Assembly (NCBI RefSeq): GCF_028640845.1
Contig: NC_080546.1
Coordinates: 54,943,409-55,007,408, forward strand
Source: Ahaetulla prasina
Lineage: Eukaryota; Chordata; Lepidosauria; Squamata; Colubridae
Direction: 5' to 3'
DNA length: 64,000 nt
Of the stretch, positions 12,175 to 22,918 are shown in pieces (the stretch's first letter is position 1; the number at the start of each line of letters is the position of its first letter). Below the pieces are notes generated by a model that was not told where the DNA came from, did no database searches, and saw only the letters and a program-made list of their open reading frames with translations. A program made the position numbers and the translations under genes.

Positions 12175-13118
12175 ATTCCAATATTCTTTCTTCTGTTAAA
12201 TTAAACCAATCGCTAATTAATGATACGGCAGCTGCTTCATAATATAATCTTAAATTAGACATTTTAAGACCCCGTCTTTCACGTGTATCCTGTATTATTT
12301 TCAATTTTATTCTCAGTCTTTTACCAACCCATATAAATTTGTTAATTCCATTCTGCCATTCCTTCAAGTTTACATCTTTTTTGAGTATTGGTATCATTTG
12401 AAACAAAAATAAAAACCTAGGCAAAACATTCATTTTAATTACTGCTATTCTTCCCAATAAAGATAACTGCAACTTTTTCCAATTCTCCATTTCCTTCTGC
12501 ACTTTTTGCCAGGAAACGTCATAATTATTTTTATATAATTTCACATTTGAAGCTTCGATATACATTCCTAAATATTTAACCTTTTTTACTATTTCAAATC
12601 CCGTTATTCTCTCTAATTCTATTTTTTGCTGTATAGTCATATTTTTAGTTATTATTTTTGTCTTTTGTTGATTTACTTTAAATCCAGATACCTTTCCGTA
12701 TTGACTAATTATATCCATCAAGTGCACAACCGATTATATTGGTTGGGATAAAATAACAACCAGGTCATCTGCAAATGCCGTTAATCTATAATCTTGATGT
12801 CTAATTTTAATTCCCTTTATTTTATTTGATCCACATATTTTATTCAGTAAAGGTTCTAACGTTAGAATAAACAAAAGTGGCGACAAAGGGCATCCCTGCC
12901 TTGTCCCTTTTTCAATTCTAAAAACTTCTGTTAAACTACCATAACTATTAATTGTGCTGTTTGTCCCTGATATATTGCCCTAATTGTTTGTGCAAAACAT
13001 TCCCCAAACTTCATCTTTTCTATTAATTTAAATAAAAATTTCCAATTCAATCTATCAAATGCCTTCTCTGCATCCAAGAAGAAGAGCGCTGCAGGGACCT
13101 GTTTGTTTCTCTCCAGAT
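12175..13118 (-). repeat. Tandem duplication inside L1 ORF2, unit A (944 bp)
   Basis: The unit repeats at 13119-15066, with the CR1/L3 insertion interrupting the second copy. The offset is 944 bp (for example 12181 against 13125). The junction at about 13117-13127 lies in a short shared sequence, ATATTCCAAT, that occurs at both original ends, which points to microhomology-mediated duplication. The two units differ at scattered positions, including small indels. Confidence 0.9.
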
Positions 13119-13712
13119 ATTCCAATATTCTTTCTTCTGTTAAATTAAACCAATCGCTAATTAATGATACGGCAGCTGCTTCATAATATAATCTTAAATT
13201 AGACATTTTAAGACCCCGTCTTTCACGTGTATCCTGTATTATTTTCAATTTTATTCTCAGTCTTTTACCAACCCATATAAATTTGTTAATTCCATTTTGC
13301 CATTCTTTCAAATTTGCATCTTTTTAAGTATTGGTACCATTTGAAACAAAAATAAAAACCTAGGCAAAACATTCATTTTAATTACTGCTATTCTTCCCAA
13401 TAAAGATAACTGCAACTTTTTCCAATTCTCCATTTCCTTCTGCACTTTTTGCCAGGAAACGTCATAATTATTTTTATATAATTTCACATTTGAAGCTTCG
13501 ATATACATTCCTAAATATTTAACCTTTTTTACTATTTCAAATCCCGTTATTCTCTCTAATTCTATTTTTTGCTGTATAGTCATATTTTTAGTTATTATTT
13601 TTGTCTTTTGTTGATTTACTTTAAATCCAGATACCTTTCCGTATTGACTAATTATATCCATCAAGTGCACAACCGATTATATTGGTTGGGATAGAATAAC
13701 AACCAGGTCATC

Positions 13713-14720
13713 CCGGTGTTTGGAAGTCGTACGGGTCTGGATGGGGAGGAACAGGCTCAAACTTAATCCCTCCAAGACGGAGTGGCTGTGGATGCCGGCA
13801 TCTCGGTACACTCAGCTGCAGATGCGGCTGTCTGTCGGGGGTGAGTCATTGGATGGAGAAGGTACGCAACTTGGGCGTGCTCCTGGATGGTCGGTTGTCC
13901 TTTGAAGATCATTTGGCGACCGTCTCCAGGAGAGCTTTTTATCAGGTTCGCCTGATCCGCCAGTTGCGTCCCTTCCTGGACCGGGATGCCTTATGCACGG
14001 TCACTCATGCTCTCGTTACCTCTCGCCTGGACTACTGCAATGCTCTCTACATGGGGCTCCCCTTGAAGAGCACCCGGAGACTTCAGCTAGTCCAGAATGC
14101 GGCTGCGCGGGTTATTGAGGGAGCGGTTCGGAGCTCCCACGTAACACCTATCCTGCGCAGACTGCACTGGCTACCTGTTGTTTTCCGGGTGCGCTTCAAG
14201 GTATTGGTTACCACCTTTAAAGCGCTCCATGGCTTAGGACCGGGTTATTTACGGGACCGTCTACTGCCGGCCTCGATCTCCCATCGCCCGGTGCGCTCCC
14301 ACAGAGAGGGACTCCTCAGGGTGCCGTCAGCCAAACAGTGTCGACTGGCGGCCCCCAGGGGGAGGGCCTTCTCTGTGGGGGCTCCGACCCTGTGGAACGA
14401 ACTTCCCCTCGGACTTCGACAACTACCAGACCTTAGGACCTTTCGCCGCGAACTTAAAACCTATTTATTTCGTATGGCTGGACTAGCTTGATTTTTTATC
14501 TTTAAATTTTAATTGACTTTTGATGGGTTTTTAAAATTTAATTTTTTGTAATTTTATGGGGGTGTATGTTATTTTAATATTTGGGCAAATTTAAATCAGT
14601 TTTTTAAGGGTTGTTTTTACTATTGTGTATGTTTGTATTTTATCTGCCTGTTCACCACCCTGAGTCCTTCGGGAGAAGGGCGGTATACAAATTAAAATAT
14701 TCTATTCTATTCTATTCTAT
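13713..14720 (+). mobile_element. CR1/L3-type LINE (Snake1-like), 5'-truncated, copy 1
   Basis: This plus-strand LINE fragment interrupts L1 unit B and ends in CACCCTGAGTCCTTCGGGAG followed by a (TATTC)n tail at about 14697-14720. Only a 3-bp ATC could be a target duplication (13710-13712 and 14719-14721), which suits CR1-clade elements. The (AATAG)-type tail matches the published description of Snake1/L3 LINEs that seed microsatellites in snakes; I assign it by that trait and by protein similarity to the copy at 32918-33980. Confidence 0.88.
13721..14491 (+). pseudogene. CR1/L3 reverse transcriptase C-terminal part
   Basis: The frame begins inside the protein just after the catalytic core (EVVRVWMGRNRLKLNPSKTE), so the YADD motif is lost by 5' truncation. 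A single frameshift near 13845 switches to the frame that carries NLGVLLDGRLSFEDHLATVS, then RQLRPFLDRDALCTVTHALV and SRLDYCNALYMGLP. It ends at LFRMAGLA and a stop at 14489-14491. From 13841 on it is open for 216 codons, so this copy is younger than most LINE remnants here. It cannot encode an active polymerase. Confidence 0.85.
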
Positions 14721-16897
14721 CTGCAAATGTCCTTAATCTATAATCTTGATGTCTAATTTTAATTCCTTTTATTTTATTTGATCCACGTATTTTATTCAGT
14801 AAAGTTCTAACATTAGAATAAACAATAGTGGCGACAAAGGGCATCCCTACCTTGTCCCTTTTTCAATTCTAAAAACTTCTGTTAAACTACCATTAACTAT
14901 TAATTGTGCTGTTTGTCCCTGATATATTGCCCTAATTGTTTGTGCAAAACATTTCCCCAACTTCATCTTTTCTATTAATTTAAATAAAAATTTCCAATTC
15001 AATCTATCAAATGCCTTCTCTGCATCCAAGAAGAAGAGCGCTGCAGGGACCTGGTTGTTTCTCTCCAAATATTCCAATAAGTTCACAATTTGTCTAACAT
15101 TATTTCCCATTTGTCTCCCTTTTATAAAACCTGATTGATCATTGTGAATCTTTTGTTGTATAACGAACATTAATCTATTTGCTAGTATTTTAGCAAAAAT
15201 CTTGTAATCAGTATTCAAAAGTGATATTGGCCTATAATTTTCTGGTTTATTGCAATCTGGATCTTCCTTTGGTATCAGTGAGATAAAAGCAGATCTCCAG
15301 GATGGAGGTACATCTCCTCCAAGTTGAATTTTATTAAATAACTCCTTAAGCAGATCCACCATTTCAAGCTGTAGATTTTTATAATAAACAGCAGTTAGTC
15401 CATCTGTTCCTGGAGCTTTGCCTGTTTTTAACTGCTTAATAGCTAAAATAATTTCTTCAGAGGTTATAGATTGATTCAATCTTTCCCTTTGTTCTGGCAT
15501 AAATTCAGAGATATTCTCTTCCTGTAAATATTTATCTATATCTATATCTTGAATTGGGTCGCTAGCATATAGTTTTTAATAAAATTCTTAAAAAGCTTTT
15601 TTAATCACATTCTGTTGATATACTTCTTTACCTTTATATTCTATCTTTCCAATAATACGTGATTTCTGTTTTTTCCTTATTGTATATGCTAGCCACCTTC
15701 CTGGTTTGTTGGCATTACAAAATGTATTATGCTTAACATATTGTAAATTAATTGCTACCTGATCTGCTATCAACATATTAAACTGCCGTCATAATATGTT
15801 TATTGTCTCTAACTTTTTATCTTCTGGATTAAGGATAAGTAATTGTTCTTTCTTTTTTATTTCCTCTTTTAAATCCCTGCGTTTCTTCTGCTGTTTAAGT
15901 TATTATTCATATATATTAAAATTCCCCTCATATATGCTTTACTTGCATCCCAAACTATTTCTATCGGTGTATCCTTATTCATATTCATAACAAAAAACTC
16001 TTTCATTTGTCTTTTACATTCCTTTACATTTTCTTCATACCTAAACAAATTTTCATTTGACCTCCAGGATCTTCTAATTCTTTTTTTCTGATCAAATTCC
16101 ATCCATACCGGACTATGATCAGTCAAAGTTCTTGAACTTCATCTTCTTTACCCTGAAAAGAAAATCAGTAGAAATTAATATAAAATCAATCCTAGAAAAG
16201 GATTGATGTCTATCAGAAAAAAATGCTTTTTCTTCAGCATTCTGTTCTCGCCAAATATCTCTCAGCTCCAAATCTTCCATCATATCAAAAAAAGCTTTGG
16301 GCAATTTTGCACGACTTGAAATATTTCGAGAAGTACATTTTTTATCTTTTTGTGTATCCAACACTCCATTCCAGTCTCCCATTAATATAAACGATTTGTA
16401 ATTCCACTGTATTATTTTGGGATGCAAAAATTTGTAAAATTTTTCTTGCTGTTGATTAGGTGCATATACTCCAATTAGAAGTGTTCTCTTCCCCTCTATT
16501 AAAAGTTCAATTGCAATGTATTCTTCCTTGAGCATCTGCCTCAACTAATTTAGCTATTAATTCTTTCTTTAGGTATATAACTATACCATTCTTCTTCTCT
16601 GAGGCAGATGCAACAAAATGTGTACCTAGTCTTGAATTTATCAAATATTTTTGGTCTGATATTCTAATATGTGTTTCCTGCAGGCAAATTACATCATTTT
16701 TAAATTGTTTCAAATAATGAAATATCTTTTTTCTTTTTTGTGGTGAATTTAGACCATTAACATTCCAAGTTAAAAATCTAGTTGCCCTTCTTGGCACCTT
16801 GAAGCTTTTGGAGCATCGGCTGGACGTCTTCCTGCATCTTTCTCTTCGGCCTAGCCCCTCCCACAGCTTCTGTTTTAGTAATTTCTTGAGTTTTTGC

Positions 16898-17995
16898 TTA
16901 AGATAGTTGCATCTTTTCTTGTTCTTTATGTTTAATAGCTGCTCTGGTCAATCTTTGTTCTTTTGCATCTCCTATTTTTCCCATTAATTCTGGAATTTGG
17001 GGAGTACCCAATGATTGCAATAAATCTTCTTCAGTAATTACAGCTTCCACTTGTGCTTGTATCTGCTTTCCTTCCTTCACAGACTTTTTTACCATCTCTG
17101 CTTCTCTTCCCCTCATGACATCTGGTGATGGTGGGCTTCCAGCCTTTAAAACATTAGTATAGAAATCTCTTGCCTCCCAAACTGTATTAAGGCGATATCT
17201 TTCTCCAGCGTAAAATAACATTCATCCAGTTGGAACATACCATCTAAATTGTATCTGTTGATTTTTGAGTTCATTCACCAAAAAAGTAAACTCTTTTCTG
17301 TTTCTTAACATTTTAGGAGGAATTTCTTTCAACATTAATAACTCTTGTTCTGCTATCTGGATTTTATTTTTGTAGGAGGCTTGTAAAATTTTATTTCTAA
17401 TCCTCCTGGTTGTAAAATAAATCACAATGTCTCTTGGTAATTGTCTCTGTCTAGCAGCCCAGGAGTTGACATGATAGATTTTATCAATTTGGAATAAAAG
17501 GTCTGTTGGTTGCTCTCCAGTCAATTGTGCAAAAGCCTCTGAAAAAATCTCTTTTAAATTCTCTTGTTTATTTTCTTTTAGTCCTCTCACTCTCAGGGCA
17601 AACTCCATCGATCTATATTGTAACAAAACCACTTCATCATCTGCTCTATCCACCTTGGTTTGGACCTCCTCCATTTTATTTTCCAAATTCAAATTAGATT
17701 AATTTCTTCCAGCCTTTCATCCATCTGGATCATATTATTTACCATACCTTGAAATGCAGACACTATATCTTCTCTTATTTCTTTATTACAAACTGCTATC
17801 TCATCTGGTATTTCTTTAAGTTTTTCTTCCATAATAGCAGTTTGAATTTTTAAAGCTTGGTCTATTGATTCTTTTAAAAATTCCTTCAGAAAATTCTTGT
17901 AAGGTTTCCAAATTTAATGTTTGTGGATTAGCTGTATGAGCTGGAGAACCTCCAGCACGTTTAGAAACTCCAGGCTTTAATTGCTTAGAAGCCAT
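16898..17995 (-). pseudogene. L1 ORF1: nucleic-acid-binding protein, broken
   Basis: The likely start is the ATG complementary to 17993-17995, giving MASKQLKPGVSKRAGGSPAH. A frameshifted stretch follows, then a clear block from 17692 with a coiled-coil-like NLENKMEEVQTKVDRADDEV. Next comes the RRM-like and C-terminal region with LRVRGLKENKQEN, DIVIYFTTRRIRNKILQA and YRLNTVWEARDFYTNVLKAG. This order (coiled coil, RRM, C-terminal domain) is that of L1 ORF1p, the RNA chaperone of the retrotransposition particle. At least two frame breaks inactivate it. It lies about 100 bp upstream of ORF2. Confidence 0.85.
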
Positions 17996-18642
17996 CTTTC
18001 TTTAAGTATACTTAGATAACTCCAATAAATCCAGTTCTCCTTGCTTCTTCAAAAAAAAAAACAGTAATTAAGTTAAATAAGTCAGTTCTATTGTCTATAA
18101 GTCTTTCAGTTTCCACTTTTAAGCCTCTCCAGTTCGATGTAAAATCCAGCACCTTAAACAGCGCTAAGAGCGCTAACAGCATTAACAAGCAGTTCTTTAA
18201 CTTTCACTTTCACACCCTATTACATTACAGGCACCATTTCCTTTGTTCTTCTTAAGTTGATTCAGAAGGAAACAATGTAGAAACAAAGTTAAGGTTTGAT
18301 ACTTGCAGTTACAATTGCTGTTTTTGCTCCATCTGCATTGGGATCAAGTTAAAACTAATATTGAACACAGAAGTGGTCGCGGCGTCTTGTTCTGCTTAAG
18401 CAGAAGCGCCCTGGATCCGGACCTCCATCAGGCTTCTAGGGAGCTCACATCCTCCAAGCCCCTGGCTTTATTCCAGGGGCTTTCGGGCAGCTCTACCCTC
18501 GCCCAACTGCTCTCCTTTCCCTCTTCTCCCGAGGGAAAGGTTTCCAAACCGTCAGACAGCCGATTTGCACTGTCCAAGCAGTTTTTAACATGATCTGCAA
18601 TCTGAATGATTGTCTTCAATGCCAACGGCGCCACTGGAAGTC
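17996..18642 (-). promoter_or_regulatory. L1 5' UTR / internal promoter region
   Basis: This is the segment between the ORF1 start and the 5' target duplication. Its outer half (about 18370-18560) is clearly GC-richer than the rest of the element, as is usual for L1 internal promoters. I did not identify specific binding sites. Confidence 0.55.
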
Positions 18643-18659
18643 AAATTATTTTATCTTTT
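18643..18659. repeat. L1 target-site duplication, right copy
   Basis: Exact 17-bp match to 10603-10619; it marks the 5' end of the minus-strand L1. Confidence 0.93.
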
Positions 18660-19099
18660 AAGAGTCTATTAGAATGGGAATCCATAACATTTTAAAATAA
18701 CTAATAAAATAATAATATGTATAAAATATTAAGTGCATGATCTGAATAAAGGAACTCACTCCGATCTCTGGACAATTCAATATTATTTATATTGATTCAT
18801 ACTAATTTTGTGCAGTCACAAGCATTCTTTAACTGATCAGTGACTGAAATGTATTTTAGATGCCCAAAGCATGTATTCTGCCACTGACTGATTTTAGAGG
18901 TTCAAAACACGTATTCACCACTGACTGATACAATTATTGGATAATTCATTTTGAAACAACAGATAGTATTTTTCTGAATAGTAATTCTGCACACAGGATA
19001 GATGACAAGTTATAACCTCACGTTATTAGGATGCAATCGTTTAATGATGAATAACAGCCCAACTGCACCTGATAGTGTAGATTATTTGAAGGTCTAGCA

Positions 19100-19234
19100 C
19101 AGGGGTGTCCAAACTTGGTCCCTTTAAGACTTGTGGACTTCAACTCCCAGAGTTCCTCAGCCAGCTTTGCTGGCTGAGGGACTCTGGGAGTTGAAGTCCA
19201 CAAGTCTTAAAGGGACCAAGTTTGGACACCCCTG
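19100..19234. mobile_element. Palindromic hAT-type MITE (135 bp)
   Basis: Almost perfect end-to-end inverted repeat, starting CAGGGGTGTCCAAACTTGG and ending with its complement, with a TTTGCTGG-type centre. It is flanked by a perfect 8-bp duplication GTCTAGCA (19092-19099 and 19235-19242). Arm divergence is very low, so it is probably a young insertion. It belongs to the same family as 8354-8483. Confidence 0.95.
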
Positions 19235-19242
19235 GTCTAGCA

Positions 19243-20704
19243 TAATGTCTCAATAAACAACCCACATATTTTATTCAGACCAACTGAAAATGTCTGAAGG
19301 GTTATCAAAATAGTGTTTTTTACAATATTTAACATATATAACAAAACTTTATCAAAGCCAAATTTCATGAAAGACGCCATGGAATCAGCGGTTCTTATTA
19401 GCTTATAAACTTACATATCTACAAGAAGCTAACACAATACTGATATACAATATGGACAGTTAAATTTTTTCAGAAGCAATAATGTTTCCAGCAAGAGCAC
19501 TTAATGCAAATATTTTCTGTCAAATAGTATTACCTCTTTCATTGGATATGAAAGAACCTTAATGGAATGGGGGAAGTGAATAGATTATCTAGGGAGATAA
19601 AAGCAATAAACCACAGATCCACATATATATAGATCATGGTCAAAAGTTTCCTTTTAAGAGCTTGACAAAGAATCTGTTCCAGAGGTTCTGATGTGAAAAG
19701 TACTATATAGTTACATGATGTTTAAATAACAAGATTTTGTTTACTTCAAAGCTTTTCAGCAATGGCAAGTATTTACTTCAGATAATTCATCTTTTTCATT
19801 ATGAACTCCACTCCATTCATAAAGCAGTAGAATTAAGTCATTCTGAAATGCAAGAAAAATATCTAAAACAATATACATAACATATACACATATAAAATAT
19901 GTCTGTAAAACTTTGCTTCATTCATGTTCATTTAGCAAGGTCTACATTTCCTGTGAAAGTGGTTGTATAATATTTATTTTAGTCAAGATTATATGTTACT
20001 TTTTTACTGATAATTATTTCTCAAGGTCAAGGATACTAGATAATTGATTTCTAATGTGCTGATTTAGCTAAAATGTATGTTTAGAAGGTGACTTTCTACA
20101 AAAGACCAATAGCAAAAGCTTAGTTAATTTGTTTATTAAAAATTATGCAAATTAGAAGTCATATAATTTGAACTCTTTATTTAGATGCTGGTGTTGTTAC
20201 TTTTCTTGTTAATAAAATATAAACAATCAAAAGATTGTTAATGACATATAAACAATCAAAAGATTAATAAAAATGGGTTTATATCCAAAATGGCTCCCAT
20301 TGGAATACATACAATCTAGTCACATTGCAAGATCTTTATATAAAAAACACTCTCCTAAGTTTTCTTTATATATTTAATAAATATAAATGAATGAAACAGT
20401 AGCAATTGTTTATATTTGTAAATTTTGTATTTTATAAAAATAGCAAATTTATCTGGGTTACTTTCAGTCTAATATTTAATCCAGTTTGAGAAGTAAAATC
20501 TAGATTTTCTAGATAGTAATCCTATAATTCATGTGAGTTGATACTTCAGTTTGAAAATTAAATCTATTTTGTTTTGAATTTAGGTTTAAACTATTTTTTG
20601 ATGTTTAAAAATTTCACTAAATTTACACATGCTATTGATGCAACCCAAGGTACTGTATCTTGAATTGAGTTACAACACAATCAGATAAAACAGTCAAGAA
20701 GTAT
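19243..20704. other. AT-rich non-coding sequence
   Basis: I see no gene or transposon. A short local repeat (ATAAACAATCAAAAGATT, near 20218-20265) occurs twice. Confidence 0.45.
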
Positions 20705-20921
20705 GGATGAAAACTAATCAAGGAGCAAACCAACCTAGAAATTTCTGACACTGAGGACAATTAACCAGTGGAACAGTTTGCCTACAGAAATTGTGGATGT
20801 TTAATCACTAGAGGCTTTTAAGAAGAGACTGGACAGCCATTTGTCTCCTGCTTGAGCAAGGGATTGGACTAGAAGATTCCTAAGGACCTTTCCAACTCTG
20901 CCATTCTGTTATTCTTTTATC
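20705..20921 (+). mobile_element. CR1 LINE 3' end fragment
   Basis: This is the last part of a CR1 ORF2 and its 3' end: AACTAATCAAGGAGC, AGTGGAACAGTTTGCCT, then GGATTGGACTAGAAGATTCC and CTTTCCAACTCTGCCATTCT. It aligns by eye with 47070-47290 of the larger CR1 copy. It is severely 5'-truncated and non-coding. Confidence 0.88.
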
Positions 20922-20930
20922 TGTCACATA

Positions 20931-21340
20931 GGAATATCTTGACAGGTTTTGGTCTTTTTGTTCCCTTTTTGGCTTGTTGATTGTCTCTTTTGCATAGTAG
21001 GTAGATATTGTTGAAGTCTGTGTGTCTATTAATGGCTAATTTGTCAGAGAGCAATTCTAGACCAAGCAAAATCCAAAACCCCACCTGCAACTAACACCCA
21101 GATGAGCATAGATTAACTCCAATATTTAACATCAGATCAAGTAAACAACACCCAATGAAGGAACTGTTAAACAAGCCAACAGTAAACAACCCAAGCAAAG
21201 AATCTCTAAAATCACTCCCACCAACACTGACAGGGCAAGACACTAGAATATAAATTGAGAGCAAACTCCACTAGAACTGATGATGTTACCTAGTTTTGCA
21301 AGAAAACTACCAAGCTCAGAGAGCACCCAGGACCCCTCCC
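20931..21340 (+). mobile_element. Penelope-like element remnant, probable head-to-head arrangement
   Basis: The right part (about 21062-21340) carries CTGATGATGTTACCTAG (21280-21296), a hammerhead-like core followed by a GAAA at 21305, but the second half of stem II appears deleted. It ends in CCAAGCTCAGAGAGCACC. The left part (20931 to about 21061) reads on the minus strand as basic coding-like sequence. The layout resembles the two better-preserved PLE copies at 29296-30488 and 62951-64000. Assignment is tentative. Confidence 0.5.
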
Positions 21341-21370
21341 CCATTTTATACCTGAACTACAAATATTCTC

Positions 21371-21823
21371 CATTATTGATAACCCAAATTATTTAAAAGA
21401 AAAAACACTAACATAAAAATACATACATTTTTGCTTAAAAGGTTGATTTCTTATCTCTATCTCTATCATTTCTTTAATTGTTATCCTTAGGGTTTTCCAT
21501 CTGTGCCTCTAGCAGAGAGCTTCCAATAGTCTCAAGGCTTCCTTCATGAACATTTTTTTTATTTTTGTCCTTTTGCTGCTGCTAACCTATTCCATTAATA
21601 AAGAATTCTGTATTTTAAAAAGTTCATTTCTACTATATAGATAGTTATATCAGATGTTTACTACTTTACTAAAATATTTCATACAAATTTCTAACTGGAA
21701 AAAGTTACATCATGTTGTCATATCTTGATTTCAGAATTAATCTATTGATTCATTTAAAGTATTGATATACCTTAAAGGCATATTTTATTTATTTATTAAA
21801 AATGTTAATAAAACATTAATATA
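21371..21823. other. AT-rich non-coding sequence
   Basis: Nothing recognisable apart from an (ATTT)n-like run near 21781-21799. Confidence 0.4.
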
Positions 21824-22229
21824 CCTTATACCAGGGGTGTCCAAAGTTTTTTGAGTGAGGGCCAAATACAGAAAAATAAGCAAAGGCCCGGGCCACGGGG
21901 GGGGGGGGTGTTAAAATTTTTGTACCAGTTCTGTGGGCGTGGCTTATTTTGGGGTGTGGCTTGGTGGTCATGTGACTGGTGGGCGTGGCTAACTCCTCAT
22001 GTGACTGAGTGGATGTGGCTATGGGCATAGAAACCTAAATACATAGAGACCTAAATACTGACAGCGGCTACCAGTAATCCTCGGCTTGCAACCACTCATT
22101 TAGCGACCAATACAACAGCACTGAAAAAAGTGACTTACCACCAGTCTTTGCATTTATGACCTTCGCAGCATCCCCAGTTACATCAAAAGTCAAGCTTTTG
22201 GCAACCAGCATGTATTTACTGGGGATTTT

Positions 22230-22571
22230 CCGCCGTCCGTCGCGAACTCTCTTCCCACTGAGGGAGACACAGCAGCCAATGGAGGGACTCCGGGGAGGCC
22301 CAGGCGAGGCCCGCACCGCTTCCTCGCAGCCACTCAGGTGTGCCACGCGGCTCCCACCCAGGCCAGAAAGGGACGGGGCTAACTAGGGGGCGAGAGTGGG
22401 CGGGCACCGGCCCCTCCTCCGAACGCCGAGTGGCGGCGCGGCGCGGAGCGGCAGGCGCGGCGGCCAATGGGAGCGGGCGAGCTCGGCCGCGTCACGGGCC
22501 GGCACACGGGCCCGCGGCTGAGGTAAAGCGGAGCGTGTGGCGGGGCGCCGTGGCAGCTGCTTCGGCGGCGC
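22230..22571 (+). promoter_or_regulatory. Captured CpG-island promoter of UPRT
   Basis: A CpG-dense stretch directly upstream of the UPRT-like start codon. It contains a CCAAT box (22464-22468, in GGCCAATGGG) and GC-box-like GGGCGGG near 22398. There is no TATA box, typical of a housekeeping promoter. CpGs are abundant despite an AT-rich neighbourhood, which suggests recent insertion or protection from methylation. Promoter activity at this site is inferred only. Confidence 0.6.
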
Positions 22572-22918
22572 ATGGAGGCGATGCCTTGCCGCGACCGGCG
22601 CGTGGTGGGCCCGGCGGGGGCAGAGGCCGGGATGCCGGCGAGCGGCGAGGGCGGGCCTCGGCAGCTGCGCTTCGCCGACCCCGGCCCGGGCAGCGGTGAC
22701 AGCCTGAGCCCGGACAGCAGCAGCAGCAGCGCCGACGGCAGCCGATGCTGCTGCGCTGGCGGGAACGGCTGCTGTGCGGGCGACGGGGGCGCCGAGGAGG
22801 CCACGGCCACGTCGGCGACGGCGGCGCGTCACGACTGGCCGGGATCGGCGGCGGCCCAGCTCAAACTCCTGCCCATGAACGACCAGATCCGGGAGCTGCA
22901 GACCATCATCCGCGACAA
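22572..22918 (+). pseudogene. UPRT: UPRT exon 1 (uracil phosphoribosyltransferase homologue), transduplicated fragment
   Basis: The reading frame opens at the ATG at 22572 (MEAMPCRDRRVVG) and passes through a Ser- and Gly-rich low-complexity stretch. It ends with LKLLPMNDQIRELQTIIRDK, which I recognise as the conserved end of UPRT exon 1 in vertebrates. The exon stops inside the last Lys codon at a consensus donor, AA|GTAAGC (GT at 22919-22920). Reading through gives a stop at 22920-22922. The 115 or so residues are the poorly conserved N-terminal extension only; the phosphoribosyltransferase domain lies in later exons and is absent. Because the exon lies between hAT termini with a target duplication, it is a mobile copy and not the parental locus. 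It could still act as an alternative promoter and first exon for downstream sequence. Confidence 0.88.

Larger units (their letters stand above)
13119..15066 (-). repeat. Tandem duplication inside L1 ORF2, unit B (interrupted)
   Basis: Second copy of the 944-bp unit. It is continuous in homology except for the plus-strand CR1/L3 element at 13713-14720. Because unit A lacks that LINE, the LINE most simply arrived after the duplication. Confidence 0.9.
10840..16797 (-). pseudogene. L1 ORF2: endonuclease-reverse transcriptase, broken
   Basis: The frame starts with MPRRATRFLTWNVNGLNSPQ, the N-terminal AP-endonuclease. QETHI, YAPNQQ, GDWNGVLD and SRIDFILIS motifs follow in order. The reverse transcriptase region has GKAPGTDGLTAVYYK, PISLLNTDYKIFAKILANRL, QSGFIKGRQ and AFADD (complement of 12764-12778). 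The C-terminal part includes YKMFYRWHLDPKKLA and a Cys-rich CWRCDCDD stretch, and the frame ends at 10840. Several frameshifts, the internal duplication and two insertions interrupt it. Without them the length is about 1,250 codons, as expected for L1. No active protein can be made. Confidence 0.92.
10620..18642 (-). mobile_element. Full-span L1 LINE with nested insertions
   Basis: The element reads on the minus strand: 5' UTR (18642 to 17996), ORF1 remnant (17995-16898), ORF2 remnant (16797-10840), 3' UTR and poly(A). It is bounded by a 17-bp perfect target duplication. It is swollen by a SINE (about 11749-11996), a 944-bp tandem duplication (12175-15066) and a CR1/L3 LINE (13713-14720). Removing these leaves roughly 5.8 kb, a normal length for a vertebrate L1. 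Both reading frames carry frameshifts and stops, so it is inactive. The intact target duplication indicates that it is not extremely old. Confidence 0.93.
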
